16,834 bases of DNA. Origin: Acidimicrobiia bacterium (GTDB taxonomy: Bacteria > Actinomycetota > Acidimicrobiia > Spongiisociales > ZC4RG35). The notes beneath the pieces were generated by a model. It saw only the letters and a list, made by a program, of their open reading frames with translations, was not told the origin of the DNA and did no database searches. The stretch spans positions 1 through 16,834 of the forward strand of contig JAOUGY010000050.1 in the NCBI GenBank assembly GCA_029865445.1, in the 5' to 3' direction. Positions 5,754-13,592 of this stretch are shown in pieces; position 1 is the first letter of the stretch, and the number at the start of each line of letters is the position of its first letter. Made by a program: the position numbers and the translations under genes.

Positions 5754-8009
5754 TCAGGCTCGGCGGAGGATCGTGTCGATCAACCGGACCGCCCCTTGCT
5801 TGTCCAGCGGATCGTTGTAGTTGCCGCACTTTGGCGACTGGACACAGCTTGGGCACCCCGACGTGCATGGACAGGAGCGGATGGCATCGCCGGTGGCCCG
5901 CAGATGGCTCGTGCCCGCCTCGAATGCCACGGGCGAGATGCCGGCGCCGCCGGGGACGGCCTCATAGATGAATATCGTGGCGGTGCCCGTCTGCGGGTGC
6001 CAGTTCGTCGAGAGTCCGCCGATGTCCCAGCGGTCACAGATCGCCATGAGCGGCATCATCCCGATCCCGGCATGCTCGGCCGCATGGAGCGCCCCCGGAA
6101 TCGAACGGGGGTCGAGGTCCGCTTCCTCGAGCACGCGATCGGGGATGGTGAACCAGACGCCTTCGGTTTCGAACACCGTCGACGGGAGATCCAGGGGGAT
6201 CGTGTCGATGAGTTCCCGTGAGCCCAATTTCCGCTTCTGGTACGCGACGACAGCGGTCTCCACCCGTACCACGCCGTGGAAGTGCCCGACATCGCCGATG
6301 GAGCGGCTGGCGAGCACATCGACCACTTCGAGGTCCTTTTCGGTCTTGGGTTGGGTGTAGTAGTCGATGGCCGCTCCCGTCACCCTGACCTCGCGTCGCT
6401 GGAGATCGAGCGCATCGACCACGTAGGTGTCGCCCTGGTGGAGATACACCGCCCCCGGGTGACCGTCGGAGAATGCCCGCTCTTCGTCGAATGTTCCGAG
6501 CGCCTCCGAATCGGCGACGATCACATAGGTAGGTCCGCCACTCGAGCGGATGTCCACCAACGCCGCCGGCCGGGTTCGTCTTGCCCAATACAGGCGATGA
6601 TCCTTGAGGCGCAGGTGGCCCTGCTGAACCAACCGATTGGCCGCCTCCTCCATGGCATCCCCCAACATGTCCCGGTCGTCAAGGTCGAGCGGAAGCTCGT
6701 GGGCGGCACAGGCTGCGTGCGCCTCCGCCACGAACGGGTTCGACGGGTTGATGACCGCTGACTCCGGCGCCCGGGTGAACAGCTCACCAGGGTGGGACAT
6801 GAAGTACTGGTCGAGCGCATCCTCCCCGGCGACGAGTGCGACCACAGAACTTTCACGGCGTCGCCCCGCTCTCCCGGCCTGCTGGCGGAACGACGAGATC
6901 GTGCCCGGGAACGTGGTGAGCACGGCGGCGTCGAGCCCACCGACGTCTATCCCGAGCTCCAGGGCGTTGGTGGCGATCACCCCGGCGAGCCGTCCCGAGA
7001 AGAGGCGAGCTTCGATCTCCCGGCGCTGCGAGGCCAGGTACCCCGCCCGGTACGGTGCGATCCGATCCTTCTGTCCTTGCGGCATCCGGTCCGAAGCCAT
7101 CCGGAACATGAGTTCGGTGGCCCGGCGGCTGCGGGTGAATGCGATCGTGTTGAGGTCGGCTCTCACCAGATCGAGGAACAGATCCACCGAGTCTGCGAGC
7201 GCCGAGCCGCGTTTGTTGAGGTGCTCATCGACGATCGGCGGATTCCACAGCGCCACCCACTGTTCCCCCCGGGGTGAGGCGTCGTCTGCCACCACCTCCA
7301 CCGGTTTGCCGCACAGGGCCACCGCCAGCTCACCGGGATTGCCGATGGTGGCGGACCCGAACACGAACGTCGGGTCGGATCCGTAGTGGGCGCACAGCCG
7401 GCGCAACCGACGCAGGATCATCGCCACGTGTGTGCCGAATATGCCCTTGAATGTGTGCATCTCGTCGATGACCACATAGGAGAGCCGGTGGATGAAGTCG
7501 GCCCATTGAGCATGACTCGGGAGGACGCCGACGTGCAGCATGTCGGGGTTGGTGAGTACCACGTTCGATTGGCGGCGGATTCGTACCCGATCCTGGTTTG
7601 CGGTGTCGCCGTCGTAGGTGGCCGCTCTGATCTCGGGTATCCGCAGGTCCCCGAAACTCCTCAACTGATCCTGGGCGAGCGCTTTCGTGGGATACAGGAG
7701 CAGGGCGGTCGACCTCGGATCGGTGAGGAGGGTTTCGGCGATCGGCGCCTGATAACACAGCGTCTTCCCGGCGGCGGTGCCGGCCACCACCACGGTGTCG
7801 CGGCCGGCCCGCAGCCCGGTGATGGCCTGAACCTGATGTCGGTAGAGCCGATCGATCCCCTTGTCGGCGAGTCGGGCTGCGAGCAGCGGGTTGAGGGGCG
7901 GGTCGAGATCCATGAGGATCGGCGCTCGTTCGGCCAAGTGCTCCACGTGTACCAGTGACCCGTCCTCGTCATCTCCCCACCCGGCGAGGACCTGGTCGAT
8001 GGCCGTCAC
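5754..8009 (-). CDS. DEAD/DEAH-type ATP-dependent helicase with MrfA-like Zn domain (Rv3649-like)
   Basis: A 751-residue superfamily 2 helicase. The N-terminal RecA-like domain has RHQVQAI (Q motif), AGTAAGKT (Walker A, 76-83), YPTKAL, TNPDMLH, IDEMH (motif II, 181-185, a Met variant of DEAH/DECH), and GSAT (218-221). The second RecA-like domain has AFTRSRR, ATNALELGIDVGGLD (346-360) and QQAGRAGRR (motif VI, 376-384). The C-terminal part matches DUF1998/MrfA Zn-binding proteins, ending in a Cys cluster, CPC-x3-C-x2-C-x5-C (C713, C715, C719, C722, C728). MrfA and relatives are 3'-5' DNA helicases in excision of mitomycin-type damage; the actinobacterial form is also found next to Tad genes. 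GTG 8009 overlaps the methyltransferase stop (GTGA). It is the last gene of the ftsH operon, converging on ppa with 13 bases between. Confidence 0.92.
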   Translation of the reverse strand: MTAIDQVLAGWGDDEDGSLVHVEHLAERAPILMDLDPPLNPLLAARLADKGIDRLYRHQVQAITGLRAGRDTVVVAGTAAGKTLCYQAPIAETLLTDPRSTALLLYPTKALAQDQLRSFGDLRIPEIRAATYDGDTANQDRVRIRRQSNVVLTNPDMLHVGVLPSHAQWADFIHRLSYVVIDEMHTFKGIFGTHVAMILRRLRRLCAHYGSDPTFVFGSATIGNPGELAVALCGKPVEVVADDASPRGEQWVALWNPPIVDEHLNKRGSALADSVDLFLDLVRADLNTIAFTRSRRATELMFRMASDRMPQGQKDRIAPYRAGYLASQRREIEARLFSGRLAGVIATNALELGIDVGGLDAAVLTTFPGTISSFRQQAGRAGRRRESSVVALVAGEDALDQYFMSHPGELFTRAPESAVINPSNPFVAEAHAACAAHELPLDLDDRDMLGDAMEEAANRLVQQGHLRLKDHRLYWARRTRPAALVDIRSSGGPTYVIVADSEALGTFDEERAFSDGHPGAVYLHQGDTYVVDALDLQRREVRVTGAAIDYYTQPKTEKDLEVVDVLASRSIGDVGHFHGVVRVETAVVAYQKRKLGSRELIDTIPLDLPSTVFETEGVWFTIPDRVLEEADLDPRSIPGALHAAEHAGIGMMPLMAICDRWDIGGLSTNWHPQTGTATIFIYEAVPGGAGISPVAFEAGTSHLRATGDAIRSCPCTSGCPSCVQSPKCGNYNDPLDKQGAVRLIDTILRRA

Positions 8010-8761
8010 TGTCGGTGAGTCACGTACACGTCGACGCGGTACGGAACACCGAAGGCGACGCCGGGCGGGAGCACCGACTCGATTTCATCCAGGACGGCAT
8101 GCCGTTTTTCGTCCGGCAGCACCGCCACATGGCTCACCGACGCCACGCGGTCGATCATCGCGGCAGGCGTCGTGTCGACCTCGTGGTGGAACGTCGCGGA
8201 CTCCAATGGCGAGAATCCGCGTCCGGCCTCGAGGACGGGCCCGTCATGATCCCGCCAGGGCGCCGTCTTCTCGATCCGATCCATGATCGCCCACACCTCC
8301 CGCACCCAGGGGACCGAGGTGTCGCGGGCATTCCATATCAAGCCGACACCGCCGCCCGGGCTGAGCACCCTGTGGAACTCGGCCCAGGCCCGAGCATGGT
8401 CGAACCAGTGGAAAGCCTGTCCAGCGGTGATGGCGTCGATCGCGCCGTCGGCGAACGGAAGGTGCTCGGCGGTGCCCCGCAGGAACTCGGCCTCGGGTGC
8501 TTGCAGGGCGCCGACGTGGGCCATTTCGTCGATGGGTTCGACGGCCAGGATGGCGGCCCCGGTGGGCGTCAGGTCGCGTGTCAGCTTGCCGGTGCCTGCG
8601 CCCACATCGCAGACGGTGCGGCCCGGTCCCACGCCGAGGCGTTCGACCATCCATCGCACGGCAACGGAGGGATAGCCGGGTCGCCCCCGCTCGTAGCGCT
8701 CGGCGGACGACCCGAAGCCGCGAGCAGCGACCGGGTGGATTGCGTCCGGCACCCCGTTCAA
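8006..8761 (-). CDS. Class I SAM-dependent methyltransferase
   Basis: A 251-residue methyltransferase of the Methyltransf_11 type; its substrate is unknown. The N-terminal ARGFGSSAERYERGRPGYP is typical of this subfamily. Motif I is VCDVGAGTG (50-58), which binds S-adenosylmethionine, followed by an acidic residue at the end of the next strand (VEP, E75), GTAEHLPFADGAIDAI (96-111), AFHWFD (116-121), and the motif-III-like FHRVLSPGGGVGLIW. The C-terminal 90 residues are less conserved and would form the substrate lid. The TTG at 8761 overlaps the ftsH stop (TTGA at 8761-8758); an in-frame GTG at 8752 is an alternative start. Its stop overlaps the helicase start, so the three genes are probably translated from one message. 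Confidence 0.87.
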   Translation of the reverse strand: MNGVPDAIHPVAARGFGSSAERYERGRPGYPSVAVRWMVERLGVGPGRTVCDVGAGTGKLTRDLTPTGAAILAVEPIDEMAHVGALQAPEAEFLRGTAEHLPFADGAIDAITAGQAFHWFDHARAWAEFHRVLSPGGGVGLIWNARDTSVPWVREVWAIMDRIEKTAPWRDHDGPVLEAGRGFSPLESATFHHEVDTTPAAMIDRVASVSHVAVLPDEKRHAVLDEIESVLPPGVAFGVPYRVDVYVTHRQ

Positions 8762-10698
8762 TCCGGCTTGCCGGGTCGTTCGATCCCCGCCACCTCATAG
8801 GCGTCGGACTCTTCGAGGGTTTCTTTGACGAGGAGCGCTTCTGTGAGTGCATCGAGGCGTTCTCGGTTCTGTTTCAACTGGTCGACCGCAGCCGCGTAAC
8901 ACTCGTCGATGATGCGGCGCACCTCGGAGTCCACCAGTTCGAGAGTCGACTCCGCCACCTGGGGCCGGCCGAGCGCGTCGACCGTGCGGTCGTCGAAAAC
9001 TGTGACCGGTCCGATGCGGTCGGACATCCCCCACCGACCCACCATGTTTCGGGCGAGGGTGGTGGCCTGCACCATGTCGTTCTCGGCGCCGGTCGAGACA
9101 TTGCCGTAGATCACCTCTTCGGCGGCCCGACCGCCGAGCATGCCGATGATCTTGCCCCGCAGATAGTCGACTCCATACGAATACTTGTCGGCGTCAGGTG
9201 ATTGGAGGGTCACGCCGAGAGCCCGGCCTCTGGGCACGATCGAGATCTTGCGTACGGGGTCGGCGCCTTCCTGGAGCATGCCGAGCAGGGCGTGCCCGGA
9301 CTCGTGGAAGGCGGTGCGTTCCTTCTCGGCCTGGCTCATCATGATTCGGCGTTCCGTGCCGAGAACGATCTTCTCGAGGGCGTCTGTGAAGTCTCCGAGC
9401 ATGACCTTCTCGTGTGATCGGCGGGCGGCCATGAGGGCGGCTTCGTTCACGAGGTTCTGGAGGTCGGCGCCTACCATGCCGGGGGTCGTCGAGGCGATGG
9501 CATCGAGGTCGACGTCCGGTCCAAGAGGGACACCGCGGGTGTGCACTTCCAGAATGGCCTTCCGTCCGAGTTGGTCGGGCGGGCTCACCGGAACCTGTCG
9601 GTCAAAGCGCCCGGGCCGCAGCAGTGCAGAGTCGAGGATCTCGGGACGGTTGGTGGCGGCGATGACGATCACGCCCTCGGATCCGGTGAAGCCGTCCATC
9701 TCGGTGAGGATTTGATTGAGGGTCTGCTCTCGTTCGTCGTGGCCTCCGAGGCTCATGCCGCCGCCGCGGGACCGTCCGATGGCGTCCAGCTCATCGATGA
9801 AGACGATGGCGGGCGCCACTTCCTTGGCTTGATTGAACAGGTCTCGGACTCGGCTCGCTCCCACCCCGACCACCATCTCGATGAACTCCGAAGCAGACAT
9901 GGAAAAGAACGGCACGTTCGCTTCGCCGGCAACCGCCCGGGCGAGAAGCGTCTTGCCGGTACCGGGCTGTCCCGACAGGAGCACACCCTTCGGGATGCGA
10001 CCACCCAGGGCCGTGTATTTGCTCGGGTTCTTGAGGAAGTCGACGATCTCGATGAGCTCCTCTTCGGCGTCCTCGATCCCTGCCACGTCGGCGAAGGTCG
10101 TTCGCTGCTCGGAAGCCTCGTATCTCTTGGCCCGGCTCCTCCCCAAACCGCCAAGACCGCCCATGGCCGATCCGGCTCTCCGGTAGATGTAGAAGAAGAA
10201 CCAGGCAATGAGGAGCCATGGCCCGAAGTTGAAGAGGATGAGCTGCCAGGTGGGTAGCGGCGCATCTGGATCCTCGGCGTTGACTTCCACTCCCAGTTCC
10301 AGCAGTGTCGACAAGAGGTCGTCCTCGGCGAAGGAGGGGCGTTCCGTTTCGATGCGTGAGCTGGTGTTTCCTTCGGCATCGGGGTCGTCGATCGCCTCCT
10401 TCAGTCGGGCCGTGATCGTCTGATCGGTCGAGGTGACCGACTCGACGTTGTCGGCCCGCACCTCGTCCAAGAAGCGCGTGTACGACACCCGGATCGGCTC
10501 CTCCGGGTTGAGGAGCGCGTTGGAGACGACGATGTTCACGATCAGGAGCCCGGCGAGCATCAGCCACAACCAGCGGGCCCCAGGCGGCCGCGGGAGGCGA
10601 CCCGACGGCGGCTGCTCCCGAGGCTCCTTCGGCATGCCTTCGACACGCCAGCCCGGTGGGTCGTTCTTTTCGGGTTTGGTCGGATTGCGAGTGGTCAT
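8758..10698 (-). CDS. ftsH: FtsH, membrane-bound ATP-dependent zinc metalloprotease
   Basis: A 646-residue AAA+ protease that extracts and degrades membrane and unstable soluble proteins, working as a hexamer. A basic, Pro-rich N-terminus is followed by TM1 (about 43-63), an extracytoplasmic domain (64-150), TM2 (151-172), and an AAA domain with Walker A GQPGTGKT (243-250), Walker B IVFIDELDAIG (298-308), SRH AATNRPEILD and RPGRFDR. The protease domain has HESGH (465-469) and the third zinc ligand D541 in TGAENDM. The pore loop reads EMVVGVGA (274-281) where FtsH normally has EMFVGVGA, so the pore aromatic is replaced by Val276. ATG 10698 is chosen over longer frames because a promoter-like element lies just upstream. 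First gene of the operon with the methyltransferase and helicase. Confidence 0.96.
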   Translation of the reverse strand: MTTRNPTKPEKNDPPGWRVEGMPKEPREQPPSGRLPRPPGARWLWLMLAGLLIVNIVVSNALLNPEEPIRVSYTRFLDEVRADNVESVTSTDQTITARLKEAIDDPDAEGNTSSRIETERPSFAEDDLLSTLLELGVEVNAEDPDAPLPTWQLILFNFGPWLLIAWFFFYIYRRAGSAMGGLGGLGRSRAKRYEASEQRTTFADVAGIEDAEEELIEIVDFLKNPSKYTALGGRIPKGVLLSGQPGTGKTLLARAVAGEANVPFFSMSASEFIEMVVGVGASRVRDLFNQAKEVAPAIVFIDELDAIGRSRGGGMSLGGHDEREQTLNQILTEMDGFTGSEGVIVIAATNRPEILDSALLRPGRFDRQVPVSPPDQLGRKAILEVHTRGVPLGPDVDLDAIASTTPGMVGADLQNLVNEAALMAARRSHEKVMLGDFTDALEKIVLGTERRIMMSQAEKERTAFHESGHALLGMLQEGADPVRKISIVPRGRALGVTLQSPDADKYSYGVDYLRGKIIGMLGGRAAEEVIYGNVSTGAENDMVQATTLARNMVGRWGMSDRIGPVTVFDDRTVDALGRPQVAESTLELVDSEVRRIIDECYAAAVDQLKQNRERLDALTEALLVKETLEESDAYEVAGIERPGKPD

Positions 10699-10709
10699 CC
10701 TTGCGGGGA

Positions 10710-10740
10710 ATGCTACCGATGGGTGGAGCGAAGATGTCAG
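10710..10740 (-). promoter_or_regulatory. Possible ftsH promoter
   Basis: On the minus strand, CTGACA (10740-10735, five of six matches to TTGACA) and TAGCAT (10715-10710, TANNNT) are separated by 19 bases. The -10 ends 11 bases before ATG 10698, leaving a leader of only a few bases. The spacing is slightly long and the call is tentative. Confidence 0.3.
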
Positions 10741-10885
10741 ACGCCGCCCCGGGGGAGGAGGAGCCGGGGCAGCGGCCGGCATCCAGACGGTGTCCGGAGC
10801 GAGGCGGAGGGAGAGAGAGAACTGTCTCGATCCGGACGTTTGACCGCCTGTTTCTCCCCCAAACTACGTCCGCCGCCATAAAGGC

Positions 10886-10925
10886 CGGTTCAAGCAAAGA
10901 GAAAAACCTCGTGAACCGATAGCCT
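10886..10925 (+). promoter_or_regulatory. polX -10 element with an upstream inverted repeat
   Basis: TAGCCT (10920-10925) fits TANNNT and ends seven bases before ATG 10933, suggesting a leaderless polX message. Directly upstream, CGGTTCA (10886-10892) and TGAACCG (10912-10918) are perfect seven-base inverted arms with 19 bases between. The repeat covers the -35 region and touches the -10, where a regulator would block or assist polymerase. No -35 match is seen. Confidence 0.35.
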
Positions 10926-10932
10926 GGCGTCG

Positions 10933-12675
10933 ATGCCGACCAACCGAGACGTCCTGGCCATGCTGGCCGAACTGGCGCGGCTCACCACGCTGGACGAGGG
11001 AAGCTCACAGAGCTTCAAGGTGCGTGCCTATGAGAACGCAGCGCGCGGCATCGAAGGGATGTCCGTCGACGTCGCCGGGATGTCGCTGGCCGAGCTGGTC
11101 TCCGTCAAAGGGGTCGGCAAGTCGATCGCCGAGAAGATCCGCGAGTTCGTCGACACCGGGACGGTCGCGAAGCTCGAATCCCTCCGCGAGCGGTATCCGC
11201 CTGCGATCGTGGAACTCTCCAAGATTCCGGGGCTCGGACCGAAGACCCTGAAACTCATCCGATCGGAGTTGGGGGTCGAGAACCTCGAAGACCTGCAGCG
11301 GGCCATTGCGGATCAGGCTCTGCGACGTCTCCCCGGGCTCGGCGCGACGAGCGAAGAGAGGATCGCCAAGGCCATCGAGCGGCTCGGGATGCACGGCAAG
11401 GATCGGCGCACACCCATCTCCGAGGCGCTCCCTCTCGCCCGGAGGCTGATCGAAGGTCTCGAGAAGATCGAAGGAGTCACATCTGTCCAGTACTGCGGCA
11501 GTCTGAGGCGGATGTCCGAGACGATCGGCGATGTCGACATCACGGTTGCCGCGCTCGATCCGCTTCCGGTGATGGACTTCGTCGCAGGTCACGCCGAGGC
11601 GGCGGAGGTCATCGCCCACGGTGACACGAAGACCTCGATCCTGACCCGGGGAGGGCTTCAAGTCGATGTGCGGGTCGTCGCCCCCGACCAGTTCGGAGCC
11701 GCCATCCTCTACTTCACAGGGTCGAAGTCGCACAACATAGAGCTGCGCCAGCGTGCCATCGACAAGGGGTGGCTCCTCAACGAGTACGGCCTGATCGACC
11801 GTGAGAAAGAGCAAATCGTGGCGGCCGGGTCGGAGGACGACATCTACTCGGCCCTGGGCTTGGCGTATGTTCCTCCGCCGCTCAGGGAGGCAACCGGCGA
11901 ACTGGCGGTGGCCGCCGGCGCCGGTTTCGGCGACCTGATAACACTCGACGCCATCCGCGGAGACCTGCACTATCACACCACTCGCTCGGGGGACGGCAGG
12001 TCTTCGCTGGCCGACATGGCGGCCGCGGCCCACGCGCGCGGGCATGAGTACGTGGCGATCACCGACCACGGAGAAGACCTCGCGATCAACGGCTCCAGTC
12101 GCGACGAGATGCTCGAGCACCGGGCTGCAATCAGCGAAATGCAGGAGCGGTTCCCAAATCTGCGGCTGTACTTCGGATGTGAGCTGAACATCGGTCCCGA
12201 CGGGTCTCTCGACTACGACCCGGACTTCCGTCGGCTGTTCGATTTCACCGTCGCTTCGGTGCACAGCCACTTCGACCTGCCGCCAGACCAGCAGACCGCA
12301 CGGTTGCTGGCAGCGATGGCCGATCCCTCCGTCGACGCGATCGGGCACCTGACCGGCCGGTACATCGGGCGCCGGCCCGGGATCGAGATCGATCTCGACG
12401 CTGTGCTCGAGGGCCTCCAGACGACCGGCGTCGCGCTCGAGATCAACGGTGCACTCGAGCGTCTCGACGCATCCTCTGAGGTCTTGCGTCGGGCGATGGG
12501 CGGTGACGTGAAGTTCACGATCTCCACCGACAGCCATCACGTCTCGGAGCTGAGTCGGATGGATTACGGAGTCGCGCACGCCCAGCGCGGATGGGTCGGC
12601 GCGGGCCGGGTGGTGAACACGATGGCGCTCTCCGAGTTCGAAGGATGGCGTACACGGAGGAGAGCCTCGACATGA
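10933..12675 (+). CDS. polX: DNA polymerase X family protein with PHP domain (PolX)
   Basis: A 580-residue repair polymerase, thought to fill gaps in base-excision repair, with a C-terminal 3'-5' exonuclease/AP-endonuclease PHP domain. The N-terminal 8-kDa domain has SFKVRAYENAARGIEG (27-42). Helix-hairpin-helix motifs follow at VKGVGKSIAEKI (58-69), IPGLGPKTLKLI (98-109) and LPGLGATSEERI (133-144). The polymerase palm shows CGSLRRMSETIGDVDI (188-203) with catalytic D200 and D202, and VDVRVV with D245. The thumb has FTGSKSHNIELRQRA. PHP metal ligands are H346/H348, D378/H379, E417, H444/H446, H472 and D533/H535. All catalytic residues of both activities are present. Length is normal. No Shine-Dalgarno is seen; a -10 lies seven bases upstream. 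Its stop overlaps the next gene (ATGA). Confidence 0.95.
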   Translation: MPTNRDVLAMLAELARLTTLDEGSSQSFKVRAYENAARGIEGMSVDVAGMSLAELVSVKGVGKSIAEKIREFVDTGTVAKLESLRERYPPAIVELSKIPGLGPKTLKLIRSELGVENLEDLQRAIADQALRRLPGLGATSEERIAKAIERLGMHGKDRRTPISEALPLARRLIEGLEKIEGVTSVQYCGSLRRMSETIGDVDITVAALDPLPVMDFVAGHAEAAEVIAHGDTKTSILTRGGLQVDVRVVAPDQFGAAILYFTGSKSHNIELRQRAIDKGWLLNEYGLIDREKEQIVAAGSEDDIYSALGLAYVPPPLREATGELAVAAGAGFGDLITLDAIRGDLHYHTTRSGDGRSSLADMAAAAHARGHEYVAITDHGEDLAINGSSRDEMLEHRAAISEMQERFPNLRLYFGCELNIGPDGSLDYDPDFRRLFDFTVASVHSHFDLPPDQQTARLLAAMADPSVDAIGHLTGRYIGRRPGIEIDLDAVLEGLQTTGVALEINGALERLDASSEVLRRAMGGDVKFTISTDSHHVSELSRMDYGVAHAQRGWVGAGRVVNTMALSEFEGWRTRRRAST

Positions 12676-13067
12676 ACATCCAGACGACTGTCCCCGCTCC
12701 TGCCGGCGAGGTCTTCGACCACTTCGTGGATGCCCGAAGACTGCAACGCTGGTGGCCGCCCGAGGCGGTCACCGACCCGGTGAACGGTGGCGAATACACG
12801 CTCACCTGGGCCGAACGAGGTTGGACCCTGGAGGGGACCTACCTCGAGGTCGATCGTCCTCATGTCCTCTCGTTCACATGGAGTTGGCGCCACGACGACC
12901 TGCCCCCGAGAACGGTACGAATCGAGTTCGCATCTGAGGACAACCGGACCCATGTGACCATCACCCACGAGGCCGGAGATGAAGCGGGGGCGGCTTCCTA
13001 TCGGGAGGGATGGGAGTTCTTTCTCGGTCGGCTCGCCGAGGTCGTCTCCGCCCCAACGATTCCCTGA
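12672..13067 (+). CDS. SRPBCC / AHSA1-like domain protein
   Basis: A 131-residue single-domain protein of the START/Bet v1-like SRPBCC superfamily (AHSA1 group), which forms a hydrophobic cavity that can bind lipids or other small ligands; no ligand or enzyme activity can be assigned. Typical features are the first strand IQTTVPAPAGEVFDHFVD (3-20), RRLQRWWPPEA (22-32), GGEYTLTW, EGTYLEVDRPHVLSFTW (54-70), THVTITHEAG, and the long last helix GWEFFLGRLAEVV. The ATG overlaps the polX stop (ATGA) and is preceded by a very strong Shine-Dalgarno, GGAGGAGAG (12656-12664), seven bases upstream, within the end of polX. The polX link may only be transcriptional. The gene ends four bases from the stop of the converging PPOX gene. 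Confidence 0.85.
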   Translation: MNIQTTVPAPAGEVFDHFVDARRLQRWWPPEAVTDPVNGGEYTLTWAERGWTLEGTYLEVDRPHVLSFTWSWRHDDLPPRTVRIEFASEDNRTHVTITHEAGDEAGAASYREGWEFFLGRLAEVVSAPTIP

Positions 13068-13071
13068 TCGC

Positions 13072-13536
13072 TCAGTCTGCCAAGCGCGGTGGGAACCCAC
13101 CGGTGGCGATCGGGCCCCACCGGTCGATCGTGATCGTGATCAGGCTCTTGTCCTGCGTGCGCATCGCTTCGCGGTACTCGACCCAATCCGGGTGTTCACC
13201 GGCAATGCATCGGAAGTACTCGACCAGGCCGTCTTCGGCCTCCGGCATGTCCGATACCAGAGCCGAGCCGTCCACCTGTACCCAAGGGCCTCCGAAGTCG
13301 TCGCTGAGCACGCACACGGTCACGTCGGGGTTTCGACGGGCATTGTGGGTCTTGTCCCGTTCTGGGTAGGTCGCCACGACGAGCGAGCCCCCCGGCGCCA
13401 CCCCGCCGGTGACCGGTGACAGCTGTACCCGTCCGTCCCGGCGGGTGGTCCCGAGCACCCAATGGTTGCGTGGTCTGATGAAGTCGAGGAGCTCGGTCCT
13501 GCCGACGGCGGTTTCAGTGGCGATAGAGCGTGCCAT
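13072..13536 (-). CDS. PPOX-class (pyridoxamine 5'-phosphate oxidase-like) oxidoreductase, probably F420- or flavin-dependent
   Basis: A 154-residue split-beta-barrel protein. Family features are LLDFIRPRNHWVLGTTRRDG (16-35), VQLSPVTGG, LVVATYPERDKTHNARRNPD (52-71) with the basic residues that bind cofactor phosphate, VTVCVLSDDFGGPWVQVDGSA (72-92), and a C-terminal strand SLITITIDRW. In actinobacteria such proteins (Rv1155 and Rv3369 relatives) often use F420, but FMN or haem-binding forms also exist, so the cofactor is uncertain. ATG 13536 is preceded by GAGG only one base away and by TATGTT (13548-13543) six bases upstream, suggesting a leaderless transcript. It converges on the SRPBCC gene and diverges from the unknown membrane protein gene. 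Confidence 0.85.
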   Translation of the reverse strand: MARSIATETAVGRTELLDFIRPRNHWVLGTTRRDGRVQLSPVTGGVAPGGSLVVATYPERDKTHNARRNPDVTVCVLSDDFGGPWVQVDGSALVSDMPEAEDGLVEYFRCIAGEHPDWVEYREAMRTQDKSLITITIDRWGPIATGGFPPRLAD

Positions 13537-13542
13537 GCCTCG

Positions 13543-13548
13543 AACATA
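13543..13548 (-). promoter_or_regulatory. Possible -10 element TATGTT for the PPOX gene
   Basis: On the minus strand TATGTT (TANNNT) ends six bases before ATG 13536, so transcription would begin at or beside the A of the start codon. No clear -35 is seen. This is the tightest of the leaderless-type arrangements in the window. Confidence 0.35.
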
Positions 13549-13592
13549 CCGGATGGGAGATCCCCGGCGCAGCTGCGGTCCTCGGCGAGAAT

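Noticed and set aside
9541..10257. Plus-strand frame of 238 codons opposite ftsH
   Set aside because: It is a shadow of ftsH on the opposite strand with no recognisable domain.
10792..10837. GTCCGGA/TCCGGAC inverted repeat in the ftsH/polX spacer
   Set aside because: The arms are themselves nearly palindromic and 32 bases apart, so the pairing has little weight in GC-rich DNA.
11005..12579. Long open frame (524 codons) on the minus strand inside polX
   Set aside because: It is antisense to a complete PolX with all catalytic residues. Long antisense frames are expected in DNA this rich in GC, and its translation shows no domain or sensible composition.
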